From assembly GCA_023846275.1 (NCBI GenBank), contig CM043875.1, positions 21,952,593 to 22,016,592 of the forward strand: 64,000 bases of DNA. The letters run 5' to 3'. The notes under the pieces are model-generated. The model did not search any database, was not told where the DNA came from, and was given only the letters and a program-made list of their open reading frames with translations. Shown piece by piece: positions 28,648-42,027 of this stretch; the first letter of the stretch is position 1, and each line of letters opens with the position of its first letter. Position numbers and translations under genes: made by a program. Origin of the DNA: Vanilla planifolia (Eukaryota > Streptophyta > Magnoliopsida > Asparagales > Orchidaceae).

Positions 28648-30553
28648 TGTTATACCCGGTAAAATATTATAGGTTTAATCTTCAATAATTCAATTGTGGC
28701 TTGGATGATTTCAAATCGACAGTAGATGAGCCAGGAGCTCAATTGGAGGCTATTGGAATTTCTGAAATTTTCTGGGGATTTTTAGGAGCACCGAGATTTT
28801 TTTTTTTAAAAACCGGAATTTGGATTTTTTTTTTCTTTTACCGCGCGTGAACCGGACCGGAGCGGTTCAGCGAAGGCGGGGCGGTTCGCCGAGGTGCGTT
28901 TGCGCGTGCGTTTGGATAAGCCGCGGATAAGCGGATCGGACGGGCGAGATCAGCGGTGGAGATTAACCGGCTGATCGGGTGTTAAGCGGCGTTTTTGGAA
29001 GGTCAACCTGCGCTTAATGGGTCTTAACGGGTTATTACCGGTTTAAGCTGGGTATTTAACCTAAACTGTTCGGCTGTTATGGTTTCGAACGGCGGCTAGA
29101 GGCGAAGTGTTCGCGGCGAACGGCGGTACTTTCCGGCAGCCTTCCAAGGGGCTTTTGGTAACCTGAGGTTCGCGGGACAGAGGCGAGCATTTTGGTACCG
29201 GTTTCGTTCGGCGAGGAGCTGCGGTTGATCGCGTGCGAACTTCACCGTCGCCGGCGAGCAAAGGTAGGAAATTCAGATTAAATTAGTTATTTAGCAAATT
29301 AAAAATATGGATTATTTTGCAAATAGCTACTTGAGCATGCGGATATGGGTTTTTGGAATTGATTAATGCAATTTATTGATTTTAGCATTTTAGGGTTTCT
29401 TTTTTTTTTATGAAGAAGAATATATATAAAATTTCCGCCGAATTGGAATTTCTGTGCATAGAAGCATGCCTTAGGTTTTGATATTATCATATTGCCATTA
29501 TTCAGGTTATCTGAATGCTAGAATGATTTTAATTTCATGAATTGGCATAGTTGGATCGGACAACACTTCGGCGAAAATTTTTGCATGGACATTTAGCTTC
29601 GCGACTTGATTATATGGAATTTTTAGGCTAGTACGAGCTTTAGGCTAGCGTTTCCTTGCGTTCGGTCGCCGGAAATCGATGGGGAAAACAGAGACTTCCG
29701 AAAAGTCGACGGTTAGAATTTCGCGGGTGACGGGCGAAGGAAGAGGATGAATTAGGGCTAATTAGGGATTAGTCTGATTATTAAGTGAATAATTATTTTA
29801 ATTATTAATATTTATATGTTAAGCGTCGGCCTGAATTCGGATTATTAACTTCGGCCGGCGGGGTTCTCGGCTCAGCGCGTAAGGGTTCCGAACCGGCGAC
29901 GAGAACCGGTTCAGGGGAAGTGCGGCGCGGATGAGAGAGAAGCGGAAGAGAAAAAAAAAAAAAAATTGATTCGGAAATTAATCCGAATTTTCGGAAAAAG
30001 GATATGCGGATTTTAAATTCGGAAATTTATTCCGAATTTCGGAAAATGGATAAATGGCAGAAATTTATTTTGGAAATTAAAATTTCCTGAAGTGAGGAAG
30101 AGGTGATTTTTGGAAATCACGTAGCCAAGTTGAAATTGACTGTTGGAAATTACCCATAAATTCAGTGCAGCTGGATTAGTTGGAAGGAAGTGTGACACTT
30201 GGGTGCTACCAGAATAGTCAGAATTTTGGTACAGTTTGTGTTGCTTGGATGGCAATGACATGGATTGAGTCAGTTTACTCAGTGTTGGCATATTTCATGG
30301 ATTGGCATATTGGACTGGACTACTATAAGCCCTATATGATGTTTTAGGGTAGTTGCGGTAGGTAACTGTGCGGTACAGACTTAGCTTTCACAGTATACAT
30401 GTGGACTGGTATGCGCCTTGTTGTATCTGGACACATGTTGCCGAATCTTGGAGTTAGAGCTTGGCAATGACTGTAGGGGCGTGAGCTTCTATGGAAATTG
30501 TTGGGAGATGACTTCTTGGGACGGTGGCTGAGTCGATCTCTTCTGGTCCATGA

Positions 30554-30663
30554 GTGTAGGCCTGCGCGCCTGAGAGTGGCAGTGGCAGGGGTGACTCGCC
30601 GTGGCTAGTCAAGTGTGTAGGCCTGCGTGCCTGAGGGTGGCAGGGGTGTCTCACGTTGGCTAG
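30554..30663. repeat. 61-bp tandem duplication inside the solo LTR
   Basis: Copies at 30,554-30,608 and 30,615-30,663 share GTGTAGGCCTGCGYGCCTGA, then a GTGGCAGGGGTG block and a final TTGGCTAG or GTGGCTAG. The first copy has a few extra bases (a repeated GTGGCA). Such small tandem duplications are common in long plant LTRs and can carry enhancer elements. Confidence 0.8.
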
Positions 30664-30734
30664 AGATCTATGTGACTGGTTCTGTCTATAGTCTCCAGAA
30701 GATTGATTGACGAGAGACGCTGCGGTGTCGGGTG

Positions 30735-30837
30735 CTAGGCGTTGTGATGCGTGCACAGAGATGGGCGTGTCCCGCTGGCATGCTTTGCCTAGGCGCCATG
30801 CGTGCGCAGAGATGGGCGTGTCCCGCTGGCATGCTGC
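30735..30837. repeat. 54-bp tandem duplication inside the solo LTR
   Basis: Copies start at 30,735 and 30,789 with CTAGGCG. They share the uninterrupted GAGATGGGCGTGTCCCGCTG block and differ by a short deletion and a few substitutions before it. Because it contains intact CpG sites in both copies, it is young. Confidence 0.85.
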
Positions 30838-31653
30838 CTGGGAGCACAGAGGAGAGCTACTCTGGTGTGACTGGGGGTGACTGTGGTTGGTCAGAGTCTG
30901 GGACTGAGAGTGCCTTTCCACCCTATATTGTTATGCTGTATTTCTATACTCTTACTATTATCCTTCTCTTGCATGAGAGTTTTTTTTTACTAGCTGTCTT
31001 TCCTACTGGGCGTAGCTCATTCCTTTATTATCTATATTTTTCCAGTGGCTCGGCAGACTTGACGCCACCCAGCTTTAGGTGGGATCGTGATCAGTAGGCT
31101 AGTGGAGGAGATCTGATCTGTGATTTTCTGAGACATTCTGGTTAGTTGATTGTTGCTGTTGGATGTATTCAGTGAGACTGTTATTCTTATGTCTTGTATT
31201 ATGTGAGGGTGATTCTGACTCATGTACTCGGATGGATGATGTGGTATTTGATGGACTGTGACTTTTCATATGAGTTACATTTTTATACACTATCTTATTT
31301 TCTATCTTGACGGTATGGTGTGTGGAGCGCCATTTCATATCGGTGGATGTTATATATATATTTTTTTTGTTGATGGTGAGGTCATTACATGACTATGGAA
31401 CTTAACCTTGGGGGTTCAGACTTCTATTAGATCGGTTCTCCTACCGGTATGGGTTAGGAGTATTGGGTCTAGTAGGAGTAACATTGCGCGAGTTCATCAG
31501 TTAATTCAGGAGTCATGAACCTGATTTGACGGTGTGCCCGGGAGATGGGATCCACATAGTTAAGGAAAGTAGGTGTGTAATGATGTGTTATATCCTATGT
31601 TTTTCGTAGGCTACTCAGGTTGGTATGGGACGATCTGAGAGCTGTCTATATGT

Positions 31654-31677
31654 AAAAAAAAAAAAAAAAAAAAAAAA
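31654..31677. repeat. A24 homopolymer near the end of the solo LTR
   Basis: Twenty-four A in a row, 13 bp before the CA end of the LTR. It is part of the LTR, not a retrotransposed poly-A tail, because the LTR terminus and target duplication follow it. A second A15 run is at 29,951-29,965. Confidence 0.95.
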
Positions 31678-31690
31678 CTGGGGTGTAACA

Positions 31691-31695
31691 TTTAG
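31691..31695. repeat. target site duplication of the solo LTR, right copy (TTTAG)
   Basis: Second copy of the TTTAG found at 28,643-28,647, directly after the GTAACA terminus. Confidence 0.9.
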
Positions 31696-32126
31696 AATAA
31701 AAACTAATCATAGATGTGAAATCTAAAAAAGGTTAGGTACTTAAGATAATTGAATTAGGAATTAAAAATAACTTTAAGGCCCTAAATAATTGATTTAAAG
31801 TTTAGAAGAAACCTTAAGATCATCCCAAGTAATAACTAATTAACTACAAATAGCTTATTAGGGTTTGGAAGAAAATCTTAAAATGCCTAGATAGTTGATT
31901 AGGCTTAGGAAGCAAACCTTAAAAATGCTTAGATAAATAATTTTTTTTTGTAAGGAAACCTTGGAATTACTTTATAACTTATTTGAGAGGATCATCACAA
32001 ATAACAAATTAAGGTTAAAGGAATAATCTAGATGGCATTGGATGATGATATAGATTGGTATGTTGTGGACCTTGGGTTTTTGACCCTCAAGCTTTGGATG
32101 GATATTTTGATTATAGACTTCTACTA

Positions 32127-32335
32127 GATAAGGAGGTAACATTTTATATGATTTGGTTTACCTATAAGAGGAGTGTTAGATCATATGATAAGAGACTCCA
32201 ATACTATTACATGTCTTTTGCTCGATAAGAAGGTAACCATTTGGTATGGTTGATTGAACCTATACAAGGAGTACCACATCACATGATAAGAGACTCTAAC
32301 GTGGTTGATTGGCTTATAAAGGAGATTCTACAAGA
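32127..32335 (+). repeat. 97-bp tandem repeat, two full copies plus part of a third
   Basis: GATAAGGAGGTAAC at 32,127 recurs as GATAAGAAGGTAACC at 32,224. Both are followed by a TATGRTT-like word, an AACCTATA or TACCTATA word, GGAGT, and CATATGATAAGAGACTC or CACATGATAAGAGACTC. A partial third copy (GTTGATTGGCTTATAAAGGAG) follows at about 32,300. Divergence is moderate. Confidence 0.7.
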
Positions 32336-32375
32336 TATGAGAATTGTCAAATTATATGTTGTGGTTAGGAGTTGA

Positions 32376-34230
32376 TGTAATCTCTATCAAATTTATTAGA
32401 GGGAGGGTGAAGTATGCTTTTAAATTTCTTGTTATTTTGAAAACATTTCTTAAATTAAAATTTTGTAATCATAAAATAGTTAATTTAATAATTTTGTTTA
32501 ATATAAATATAAAAAATAAGAATTTAATTATTTAAAAAATGTTTTTTAATAAAATATTCTATGCTTAATATAAATAATTTTGATAAGTTTTTTTATTTAT
32601 ATTTTTTAATTAAATATTTTTAAATAAATAAAAAATATAAATTATATAATAACAGAGAAAATAAAGTAGATAAAAGATTTTTAAGTGATTTGGCCTAACT
32701 TATATCTATATCTAGCCTTAGTCAACCCAACCAAGATTCCACTATCAAGCTACTCTCTTTCGTTATAATAAGTAGAGGTAACCTATACAAACCATACCCT
32801 TTTGCTACAATAGGTAGAGGTTTCACCATCACAATCTTAATTATAAAATCTTATAATATTAAAATATAATACTAAATAATAAATATATGTAGTGGTCTAC
32901 TATTCAGTTATAAAAGTATATATGGAGCAATCTTATATATTATATTTGATATGATGTTAAAATATGAATGCACATATAAAAAAGCTTATAACAACCTAAA
33001 GGGCTTAGTTTTAAAATATTAAAATAAAATATTTAATAATGTGTTCTAATATTTATTAAGAAAAATAGAATCAACAAAGATCTTGTATTAATATAATTTT
33101 GTCTAAAAATTAAAAAAAGAATTAAAAAAATCAATTGTACAAAAGTCACTAATAAGATGTACAATTGAAGAGAATGCTGTAGCAAAGAAGAGAAAAAAAG
33201 TGTGGCAAACACAGGTTCAACAAAGGCATCAAAGTTGTTCAATTTTTTATTTTGCTCATCTTTCACAAATATTGATGTAATCAAAGTAAAATCATCAGTT
33301 ATTCAAATCTAATAGCTCCTTTATTTATATTAAGATATTTTAAACTAAAGCAATATTTTTCTAATGACTAAAATAGGGTCACTTAAAATAGCTATTATAA
33401 ACAAGTATTTTAAAGTTATAAATAAATATAAATAGCTTTCTAGAACATTAAATATAGGCAAAAGTAGTGATGGCCATCTAATCTAGGTAAATAAAATAAG
33501 AGCCCTTTGATTAGAATTCTTAATAAACTAGATCTAATACAAGAGAGATTTAATCTAGCGTATTAGATCTTGAATACTGGATGGATGGTGTTGACACATA
33601 AGATCACTATTCACAAATGTAAAGAAGATATCAGTCATTCGATTGATCTTTTTGAATGGAAGATTAGAAGAAAAGTACTATCCAAAAATGTGATGAAGTT
33701 CTCAATTTTTTTATAATGCTTTTTGATAGATAGTTAGATGTAATTTACTCTTCAAAAAGGTAGATGCAATTATGGTTATTTGATTGCAAAAACAAATGAT
33801 CAGATGACACTTATTTACTTTAGTTTGGAAGTAAATAGTCTTTGATTTTATTTACATTTTGAAATTTATAAATAGTGTGGTGTTTATAAATTTTTTTTGC
33901 ACTAATAAGTCACCCTAATGAGGTTCACTAACTCCTGGTGCTTTTGGATCACCTAAACACATATTGGTATGATTCTTAGCTAACATAATCTCACTACTTA
34001 GTTATCTAATTTAACACGACAATCCTAAGTTGGTTTGGCAGTGATTTCCTGACCTAATTTAACTTAAGCTATCATAAGAATCATACCTTGACTAAGATTT
34101 GACACTGACCCAATTTAGTTTCAGCTAGTCACCTAACCCATGGTTCCCTAGGGCCCAATGCCTAGCACTATGGGGCCACTTGGCCCAAGCCTTCGAGCTT
34201 TCCCAAGGAGTGGGTTCTTTGGCTAAAATT
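32376..34230 (-). mobile_element. Copia-type LTR remnant C, - strand
   Basis: On the - strand: GC-richer block with GGGCCCTAGGGAACC words (about 34,200-34,060), a possible TATA box (complement of about 33,312-33,326), the motif pair decayed to GCTAGATATAGATATAAGTT and GGCCAAATCACTTAAAAATC (complement of 32,725-32,685), the end motif near 32,413-32,395 and a terminal GATTACA ending at 32,376. The second motif is the best match in this window to the plant Copia form GGCCGAACCACGTAAAAATC. The right boundary is estimated; an A/T-only tract follows, as in A and B. Confidence 0.5.
33131..33168. repeat. 10-bp inverted repeat
   Basis: TCAATTGTAC at 33,131-33,140 and GTACAATTGA at 33,159-33,168 are exact complements with an 18-base spacer. 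It lies inside LTR remnant C. At this AT content a 10-bp match can arise by chance, so this is a weak call. Confidence 0.5.
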
Positions 34231-37200
34231 TTTATTCTTTTAAATATCTTTTATATATTAATTATTTTTTTACTTTTAAATTTTTTTTATAATTAAAATA
34301 ATAAAATAGTTTTGTAATTATTAAAATAATAATAAATAAGAAATCAATAATCATGCATGTGTATGAATAAAGTTATTCAATCTAATTATGTCATATGTAA
34401 ATAAATGATAGAATAAATAATCAAACTAGTAGATATTTTAGAGATAAACTTTTGATGGTTTACTAGTCCATAAGAGTTTGATCAATGGATCATTAATATG
34501 CCATTTAAGCCACAGCTGGAGCATGACCATCGACACTACTTGTAATTTCTTTGCCTATGGATTGCTCCATGAGACATTTGGTCAAGAGTCTAAAATTGAT
34601 GAATCTTATAAGAGCTTTAGATGCATAACCTCAAACACACTTAAGAAAATTATTAGAATAGTTAACAAAATAATTTTGTTATCATCAAACAAGTTGTTTC
34701 ATGACTAAGTTATAAATGGGTGCTACTAGAATATTTTATTGATTTGGGGATATGCCAGTTTATATGGTGTTGCTGACTAGCATTTGGATGTTTCATCAAT
34801 TGGGGATTGTGAAACATTTTGTGATGTTTTTGAGTGTTATTTTCTTACGTTAAGCATCAAAGGAGATCATGGATGTGCCTAAACATATGATGGAGTAATG
34901 TCATGTGTTCATTGAGGGCTATAAGAATCTTATGAGATAAGCTGGCATGATTAGACTTTCCTATTGGATAGTGCTAGATAATGTGATGAGATAAGTGCAG
35001 CATTCCTTGTTCCATGATTTTCATAGGCTTGGAGGGAGTGCCAAATGATTGGTGAGACACTGAGTATCCAATTAAATATGTTACATGATTATCATTATGG
35101 TAAAACTCAAGAGGTCCTTAATGGATATTAAATAAATAATGTTTCTTAGAGTTATATCTTTAGGGAAATGATTGATATGATAAGTAATAGGTCGACTTGG
35201 TAGCTTGAGATAGACTTAGATGTTATTCTTTTTTATGAAATTGGTTATATTTTGGTCATATTAGATTGATAAAGTTTTTTGTTACTAAATGATTATGTTT
35301 ATAGTAAGACTTGGGATTCTTTTTTAAGCTCTGGCTCACTACATCTTATTTTTATATGTAGGTTTAGAGAGTTAAAAGCTTATGTAAGAGCTAGAGTTGG
35401 GGCCATTTATATTTTACATATAGTAATCCTAGCATTTCCTCTAGCATCTTCAATTCTTGTGATAATGATGTTATTTTAGTTATGACTATGACATTTTTAC
35501 CTTAATAGATTTGGGTTGTGTCAAACATTTATTTATGAACTGTAATATTTGCATCATAAATATTGGTCAAATATGTTGGACTGTGGTTTTATAGCTTGTT
35601 TTATTGACATATTCAATATAGAATATAATACAAGTTTATAGGTTTGCTTTAGTATCACATACATGCTAGTTTAGTTGGTGGGCTACACTTACTTAGGGGG
35701 AACCAATTCAATATCAATTGGATGACCAAATGATGAGGACATGGTTCATTTTGGGTAACACACCATGAGCTTGATGAACGAATTAAAGGATTATTACTCT
35801 CAATTTGAATGTCATTTTTAGACAATGAAAGGTAGCTAACCAGGTACATGAACTAGTACATGGATGTTGTTGCCCCGAAGGATTAAATAAAAAGAAAAGT
35901 TTTGCTACCAAAAAGGTTGGGTATGACATGATGTTTTTAAGCATGTGCTAAAAATTCATAATATGACTTTTCATCTAATATATCAAAATTTATGAAACCA
36001 GTTGATGGTATGAAAGATTAATTGGGCTAAGAAGATTGGCACCTAGTGCTGCATGAGGGAACAACATCGATGAATATAAAGCTTAATTAATTTCTTAATG
36101 GGTCTATTTTATATAGCTTTATTATTTCTTATACACTTACATTTTTATTGATTTGGTGTTATTTTGAAATTTTACAAGAAAGCTTGTCAACTACTAACAA
36201 AGAGAGGTTTGATTCCTAAGGATGGTAATGTGGCACAGAATAAGGGAGTCATTAGCATCATTATGGGTTTTGAGCAATTAGGAAAGGTTTAAAGAAAGTT
36301 TCATGATTAAACCTAGCAAACTCTAACCAATTATATATAGCATGTGAAAGTATATTGGTTATGTTGCTTATGCTGAGGTTAAGTCTCTTAGAATTAAGAT
36401 GAATAACCATAAGAAAATTTATAATGACAAATGACGATATTATGCAAGTAGATCACTAGTATGATAGCACAATTTGAAGGTGAGCATGCTGTTTAGCCTA
36501 GTAGGATATGTGCACAAGTAAATTTATTTAATTTATTTTATATTTTCTTATTATTTTGATGTAATTTCAAATATTATAAATTATTTTACATTATCTAAAT
36601 GTATTAAGGCAACTTTTTAAATGGGTTTGGATGGTGATGATAAGGCTGAGAAGCATGAGATTCATGATTTGTGATTTATATTTTAGATTTGTTGGTGATA
36701 ATATCTATGTTGGCATAAATGATGTTTTCTTCTTTGTGGATGATAAATTTTATAAATTATGAAAGTTTTTGAAAAATGTGAATGTTATTATTTGTTCTAT
36801 TGTTTGAATGAGTTGTAAAGACTTATGTAACTAGGAGAAATTATGCAACTTTTGAGCTGTTCATATATAGGTAAAAACAATAATGCAAATAAAGCATTAG
36901 CACTCTTGGACCAATGCCCATAATTTAAATAACAGACGCAACTTCCAAGTCATCAATAGCAATGGTTTAAACCATGACAGTTCTCTTGGAATGCTTTGGC
37001 AGTAGCTCAAACAATGATAGTAACAGCAAATTATAGAGCTATTTCCAAAGTTATTTAGTATGTGGTTGAAGTTCAAGCTATAATCATAACATATTTGGCA
37101 CAATTTATAAAATCCTAACAAAACTATTTTGTCATGCAAGCAAACCACAACTATTTTGTTAGACGACAACCATCAAAGAACATGGATTGAATCGCAACTT

Positions 37201-40200
37201 TGGCAAAATAATTCCATCCTTTAATGATTTTGCTTGCAGTGCATATAGATTGTTTAACCTACGTGTTTTTTTTTTTTTTATTTCAAAATAGGCATTTTAA
37301 ATATTATTATTTAAGATCAAATTTTTTAAAATTTATATGAAATATTTTCCAAAATTTAAAATAAAAAAATATCAAATGTTTTATTTATTAGCCTCAGAAC
37401 ATAATTAACAGTTAATTTAATTTGTTATTTTATTTTTATTATATCCATATTTCTATCAAGTCATGTATCAAATTATAAGTCAAATCTAATGTAATGAGTT
37501 AAAATACTTATTTATTAATAGTTTTTATTAAGATGACAAAATAGGTAATATTAAATATTTAAATATCACAGATGTAAATAGATATCGATCGAACATGTGA
37601 CGTATTTTATATATTCAAGTAATTATTGGGTGCATTACAAAATAATAATATATTTCAACATCAAAAGTAACTATGCGTTTTTCATTTTGGTTTTATGAAT
37701 CTCAGAGCTATAGCACAAACTTATGATTAACTCATGTTAAATGAATATGATAATATGGTTAAACATATTGGAATTAATAAATCTCCTATAAAAGCTTTTT
37801 TGAAATTATTTTCACATTGCTTAACAACTCACTTTTAACCAAGGAATTATGAGCCTATTCTTCGTTACATGTTTGAATTTTTCTTTTCACAATTTCTGTT
37901 TAAATATTGGGAGTGAGCGTATTTAAGCTTCTTCCCCTTGTATATTTAGTACATTGCTTAATGTCACTGTCTTGGTGGGTATTAGCCAGCCGTTTTGAGC
38001 TCTATCTTGAGAGAAGGAATAGCCAATGAATTGCGAGAGTTCAATTGATGCTAAGCTTTGGCATTTGTTTTATGAAAAAAAAAAAAAAAATCGATTGTGA
38101 CACATATATATGAAACAATAAATGCCAATTAAATATATAAATTTTCATTGAACTGGTCCAGATTAAGTGTGTAAAATATGCATAGAGATATACAAAGCTA
38201 TTTTAATACTGTAAGAAACAGTTGAAATATATTAATCAAGAACATAGGAGAATGCATATAACTATTAATATACGTGGTCATGACAAAGAAATAGCAATAA
38301 AAGGGTAGCAAATATTGGAGGTATATACTGAAATAAAAAACTCGCCTGCAAAATATAATGTTGTCCGGTATCAAAAAAATTAAAATAAAATATACAACAG
38401 ATGCATTATTCATTGGTTTTTATAAAATAATTATTGTATAAAATTTTAATAACAATGCCTTTACTTAACGTAAAATATTGCTATCGTCGATTAATCCCTT
38501 GAAGTCGCAGCAAACGTTTTAATACTTCAGTTTCAGAAGCAATTTTAAATAACTTCATTTCCAATTGCTATTTGCTTCTTAACATTTAGCTAAAACATAG
38601 TTTACATTCTGGCCCCGTCCCATTGCAGGTCCCTTCGGCTTGCACAAATGGAGAAAATATTTTTGTAACGTTATTTCGTTAAAACTGCTTACAATGGGGA
38701 AAAAGAATCATTTGAATAGAAAAAGCCACTGAGAAGTATTTGATGTGAAGTTACGCGGTTTTGAGAATGAAGCGAGCAATAAAGTTTTTCTAAGTTTTAC
38801 GTATAGAATAATAATGAAGGTTTTTTTTGACACCATCTCGCAATGTACTTTTTCATTTAACACCAGTAATGCAGGAATCAGTAAGGAAAAATTTACATTG
38901 AATTCATTAGAGAGGATCATAATTCCATCACTATTCCAACTCTAAAGATACCTAGAAAATAAAAAATTAGTTCACCATACCTCAATTATATATTTGAATT
39001 TGGTCATATGATGTTCATTGAAGAATCAAAACATCAAGACTTAGGCCAATATGAATGCTTGTGCTAATGCTCTCTCAAGTATCAATAGTCAATCAGAGAT
39101 ATCAATTCTTTTAAGGTTTTCTCTTTCTACTATTTGAATTTTATGCAATACTCAAAAAAAGTTTTAAAATGTGCAAGAACACATGAAAAGTTGTAATCTT
39201 CTCCAAATCTTGGTGATTATAAAAAACTTTATGTAAGAGACATGTATTAATTCTAGTTAATTGTGCTATTATAATTAAATAATGATTCTAATTTTTTATG
39301 TATAAAAATGACATCTATATCAAAGTTTTCTTAGTCATAAATAGAACTTCTAAGGATCCATTTAGGGGTGTTAGGAGGGAAGCACATAATGGACATTCTA
39401 TTCTTAATTTGCTTTAGGAGAAATGCGATTCACATAGTCTAAGTCTCTCTCTATTTTCATTTTTTCCTCTAACTCTACAACTCTTTCAATTATGTCATTT
39501 TTTCTTCTATTTTTATTATCTTCTCTTCTAATTATTCATTCTTTGAGATGAAACATGTTCTATTTTACTTGTAATTATTGTAATAGATCTTAATAAAAAT
39601 AAGTTTTAATTATATTCTCTTAAATCCATTGCTTTCATCAACTTCTTTTGACATTGTCAATAAGAAGTAACACAAAAATGGTGAAAGCTAGACTCTGTTA
39701 AACACGAATCATAAGAATGCATCTATTGGTTTAAATGAGAGACCCTAGTGCTTCGACCTCTACTAGCATGAGCATTTATTCGATCATCTTTGTCAACTTT
39801 GAGCCATTTTCTCTAATTGTTTGATATGAAAATAGAGTACTTTATGAAGATTTTTGCTTCTTTACCTTCATTCATTATTGACTAACTCAAATTTCATTCG
39901 ACTTTCTTTGCAACAAATAGTTTCATATGATTTATGACCATGTATTTAGTCTCCTTGAATGCCATATTATAGCATTCTAGACATCTACCTCACATCACTC
40001 CATGTATGCCCATTGGGACTTTAAACTACAAATAAGGAATCTCATTTTTATAGCCCTATGGGTATGATTGTCTTACTATAATGAAGGTTTTTTCATTTAT
40101 TGATGAGATTTTCTCAAATCCTTATCCTTTAAAACTATAAATATCATCTTCTACATTTTAATAAGAAAATTCTAATCGATACACTTTCTTTCCTGAATTT

Positions 40201-41995
40201 GAGACAGTCGCATGTTTGCTTGTAGTTAGTGAACAATTTGGTCTAAACTTTCTCCACATTGTTGACAAAATTTGATGCATAGTGGTTCTAGACGTTATCC
40301 TCAAAATCTATTTTTGGATATTCATCTCAAATTTTCTTAGCTACATTAAACTTACATAAATCACAAAATCTCATATATAATTTTGTTAGCATGGAAACAA
40401 ACTATTTGCTTAAGTTTCAAATGATTTAAAGATTCCCTTAAAGAATTTGGTTAGGGGGACTCTTTCTTAACTCATGTAGCTTAAATAGGTCACCATGTCC
40501 TTGTCAAATTTAGAATTCTTTCTTTTAATATCCTTAAAGAACTTTATAAGAAATTTTTGACAGGTAAACTTTTTACATTAATAAGGAAGAGGTTTTAGTC
40601 ATTCTTAGAGATAGTTAATCAGAAAATAATCTTTTTAACATAAAAGTGAGGGAAATAAATTTAAACCTACCCTTAGGTATCAAAAGTTCATCCATGGATT
40701 TCGTCGTAAGAATCATAATAATCAAAGAAACTCTCCATTATGTTATCTTTATAATAGTTTCTCAAAACCTCCGTTCAATACTTCCCACAAGAAAATTCTT
40801 GCTTAAACAAACCAGAATTCTCTTATCGAATAACTATGACAAATCCAAACAACAAATTACATGTATTCATCATCATACCACTATGAAATGAAGAGTGCTT
40901 AAAACCCTAATGAAGAAACAACTACAGGAAGAATGGCTCCAACAATATAGAGCTAACATATGTAATTCAACTTCCATTCATTCAAATTCTTAAAATTCTA
41001 ACTTGAGCAAGTTTTGAAGAGATATCATGGCCAATACTCTCCCATAATGTCTCATGATATGTGCAAGTCTTTGATAAAAATTGTTTTTTTATGGTATCAA
41101 TAGGAAATCAAGCTTAATTTAGAAGATCTACCTTAAAATATCTTGATAAGTCAATGCACAACCAAGACTCTAATCAATTTTTGATTGACTTCAAAATAGA
41201 GGATTTTCCATAATCAGGTGACACACAAATTGTCTTAATTGCTAAAATAATTATTTATTAGATGCTCATTGATACTAGTAGATCAACCACCCTCTTCTTT
41301 TGGATCCACAATGCTAATGATTAATTTCCTAGTTGTGACTAATTTTCCTTTTACAATATCAAACTTTGTCAAGCAACTATGAAAACATTTGGGATTCTAG
41401 TCTCAATGCTTAATCTTCACGTCAAATGTATCATTTAAATCCAAGGTGAACATCTAAAGTCATGGTGTTGTTATTTAAATATAATAAAGAATATCCTTAA
41501 TTCTTTTGCTTCAATTGTTGAGTTATCCAATAGAGCTATAACAATCTTATCTTTCTTTTTCTACTTGACCCCCCTTATTTGCTTGTGAGCTTATCATTTT
41601 ATGAAAACTTAATGATGAAAAGAGGATAAGCACTTTAAATATTTTTGTTGAATATACTAATACAATTTCTTGTGATATGTTTTGTATTTATTTCCTTCCC
41701 TCTCAATTTCTTTTTAAATTATGATCTCAATCAACTTTCTCTTCATAAAAGGAATGTGTCTTTTGGAACTAAAAACAATATGCCATGAAAGAAGAATTAG
41801 CTAATTTACCTAACATAGGTTTCATCTAAGCTATAATTTATCCATACTAGATGTATAATATTATGCTAACATAAAAAATGGCAAAGTTTTGTCAATTACT
41901 CCAATCTAAAATATGCCTTTCCCAAACACTATCATCCATTCTCTTAGATTAATGACCTAGTAGAATGGATTATTGATTTTAACCATAATTTAATT
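34231..41995. other. unresolved decayed DNA, 7.8 kb
   Basis: I cannot support any gene here. Notable points: 36,897-37,169 holds a 90-codon - strand frame of no recognisable family; an A16 run lies at 38,075-38,090. The stretch 38,440-38,760 keeps more CpG sites and a more mixed composition than its surroundings, including GCCCCGTCCCATTGCAGGTC near 38,615, but no exon could be defined. On the + strand 39,420-39,650 has the pyrimidine-rich look of an LTR U5 region. Near 41,262 a frame reads MLIDTSRSTT, reminiscent of the LIDTGSS active site of retrotransposon proteases, without other support. Confidence 0.35.
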
Positions 41996-42027
41996 GCTTT
42001 GACCGGCGACTCTTTTCAATCCAAAGC

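Larger units (their letters stand above)
28648..31690. mobile_element. solo LTR, 3,043 bp, probably Ty3/Gypsy
   Basis: The block begins TGTTATACCCGG and ends CTGGGGTGTAACA. The ends are near-perfect inverted complements (TGTTAyACCC) and are bounded by 5-bp direct repeats. No internal region, primer binding site or second LTR is present, so this is what remains after recombination between two LTRs of one element. TGTnACACCC ends and a length near 3 kb fit Gypsy chromoviruses of the Tekay/Del type; that assignment is inference. The inside is far richer in GC and CpG than the surroundings (28,840-29,260 especially), so it inserted recently compared with its neighbours. Open frames inside, the longest 155 codons on the - strand at 30,454-30,921, are not protein-like. 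Strand cannot be decided from the symmetric ends. Confidence 0.9.

Noticed and set aside
30454-30921. 155-codon open frame on the - strand (and 121 codons on + at 30,732-31,097)
   Set aside because: They lie inside the solo LTR, cover its tandem duplications and have a repetitive composition. LTRs of this kind do not code for protein.
31654-31677. A24 run as the poly-A tail of a retrotransposed gene
   Set aside because: It is followed by the LTR terminus and the TTTAG duplication, so it belongs to the LTR.
40240-40400. Possible Copia gag on the - strand (AKKIWDEYPK-like)
   Set aside because: Only a few residues fit and no zinc knuckle or neighbouring domain supports it.
41255-41450. Possible retrotransposon protease (MLIDTSRSTT)
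   Set aside because: The DTG active site is changed to DTS and the rest of the frame has no protease-like pattern.
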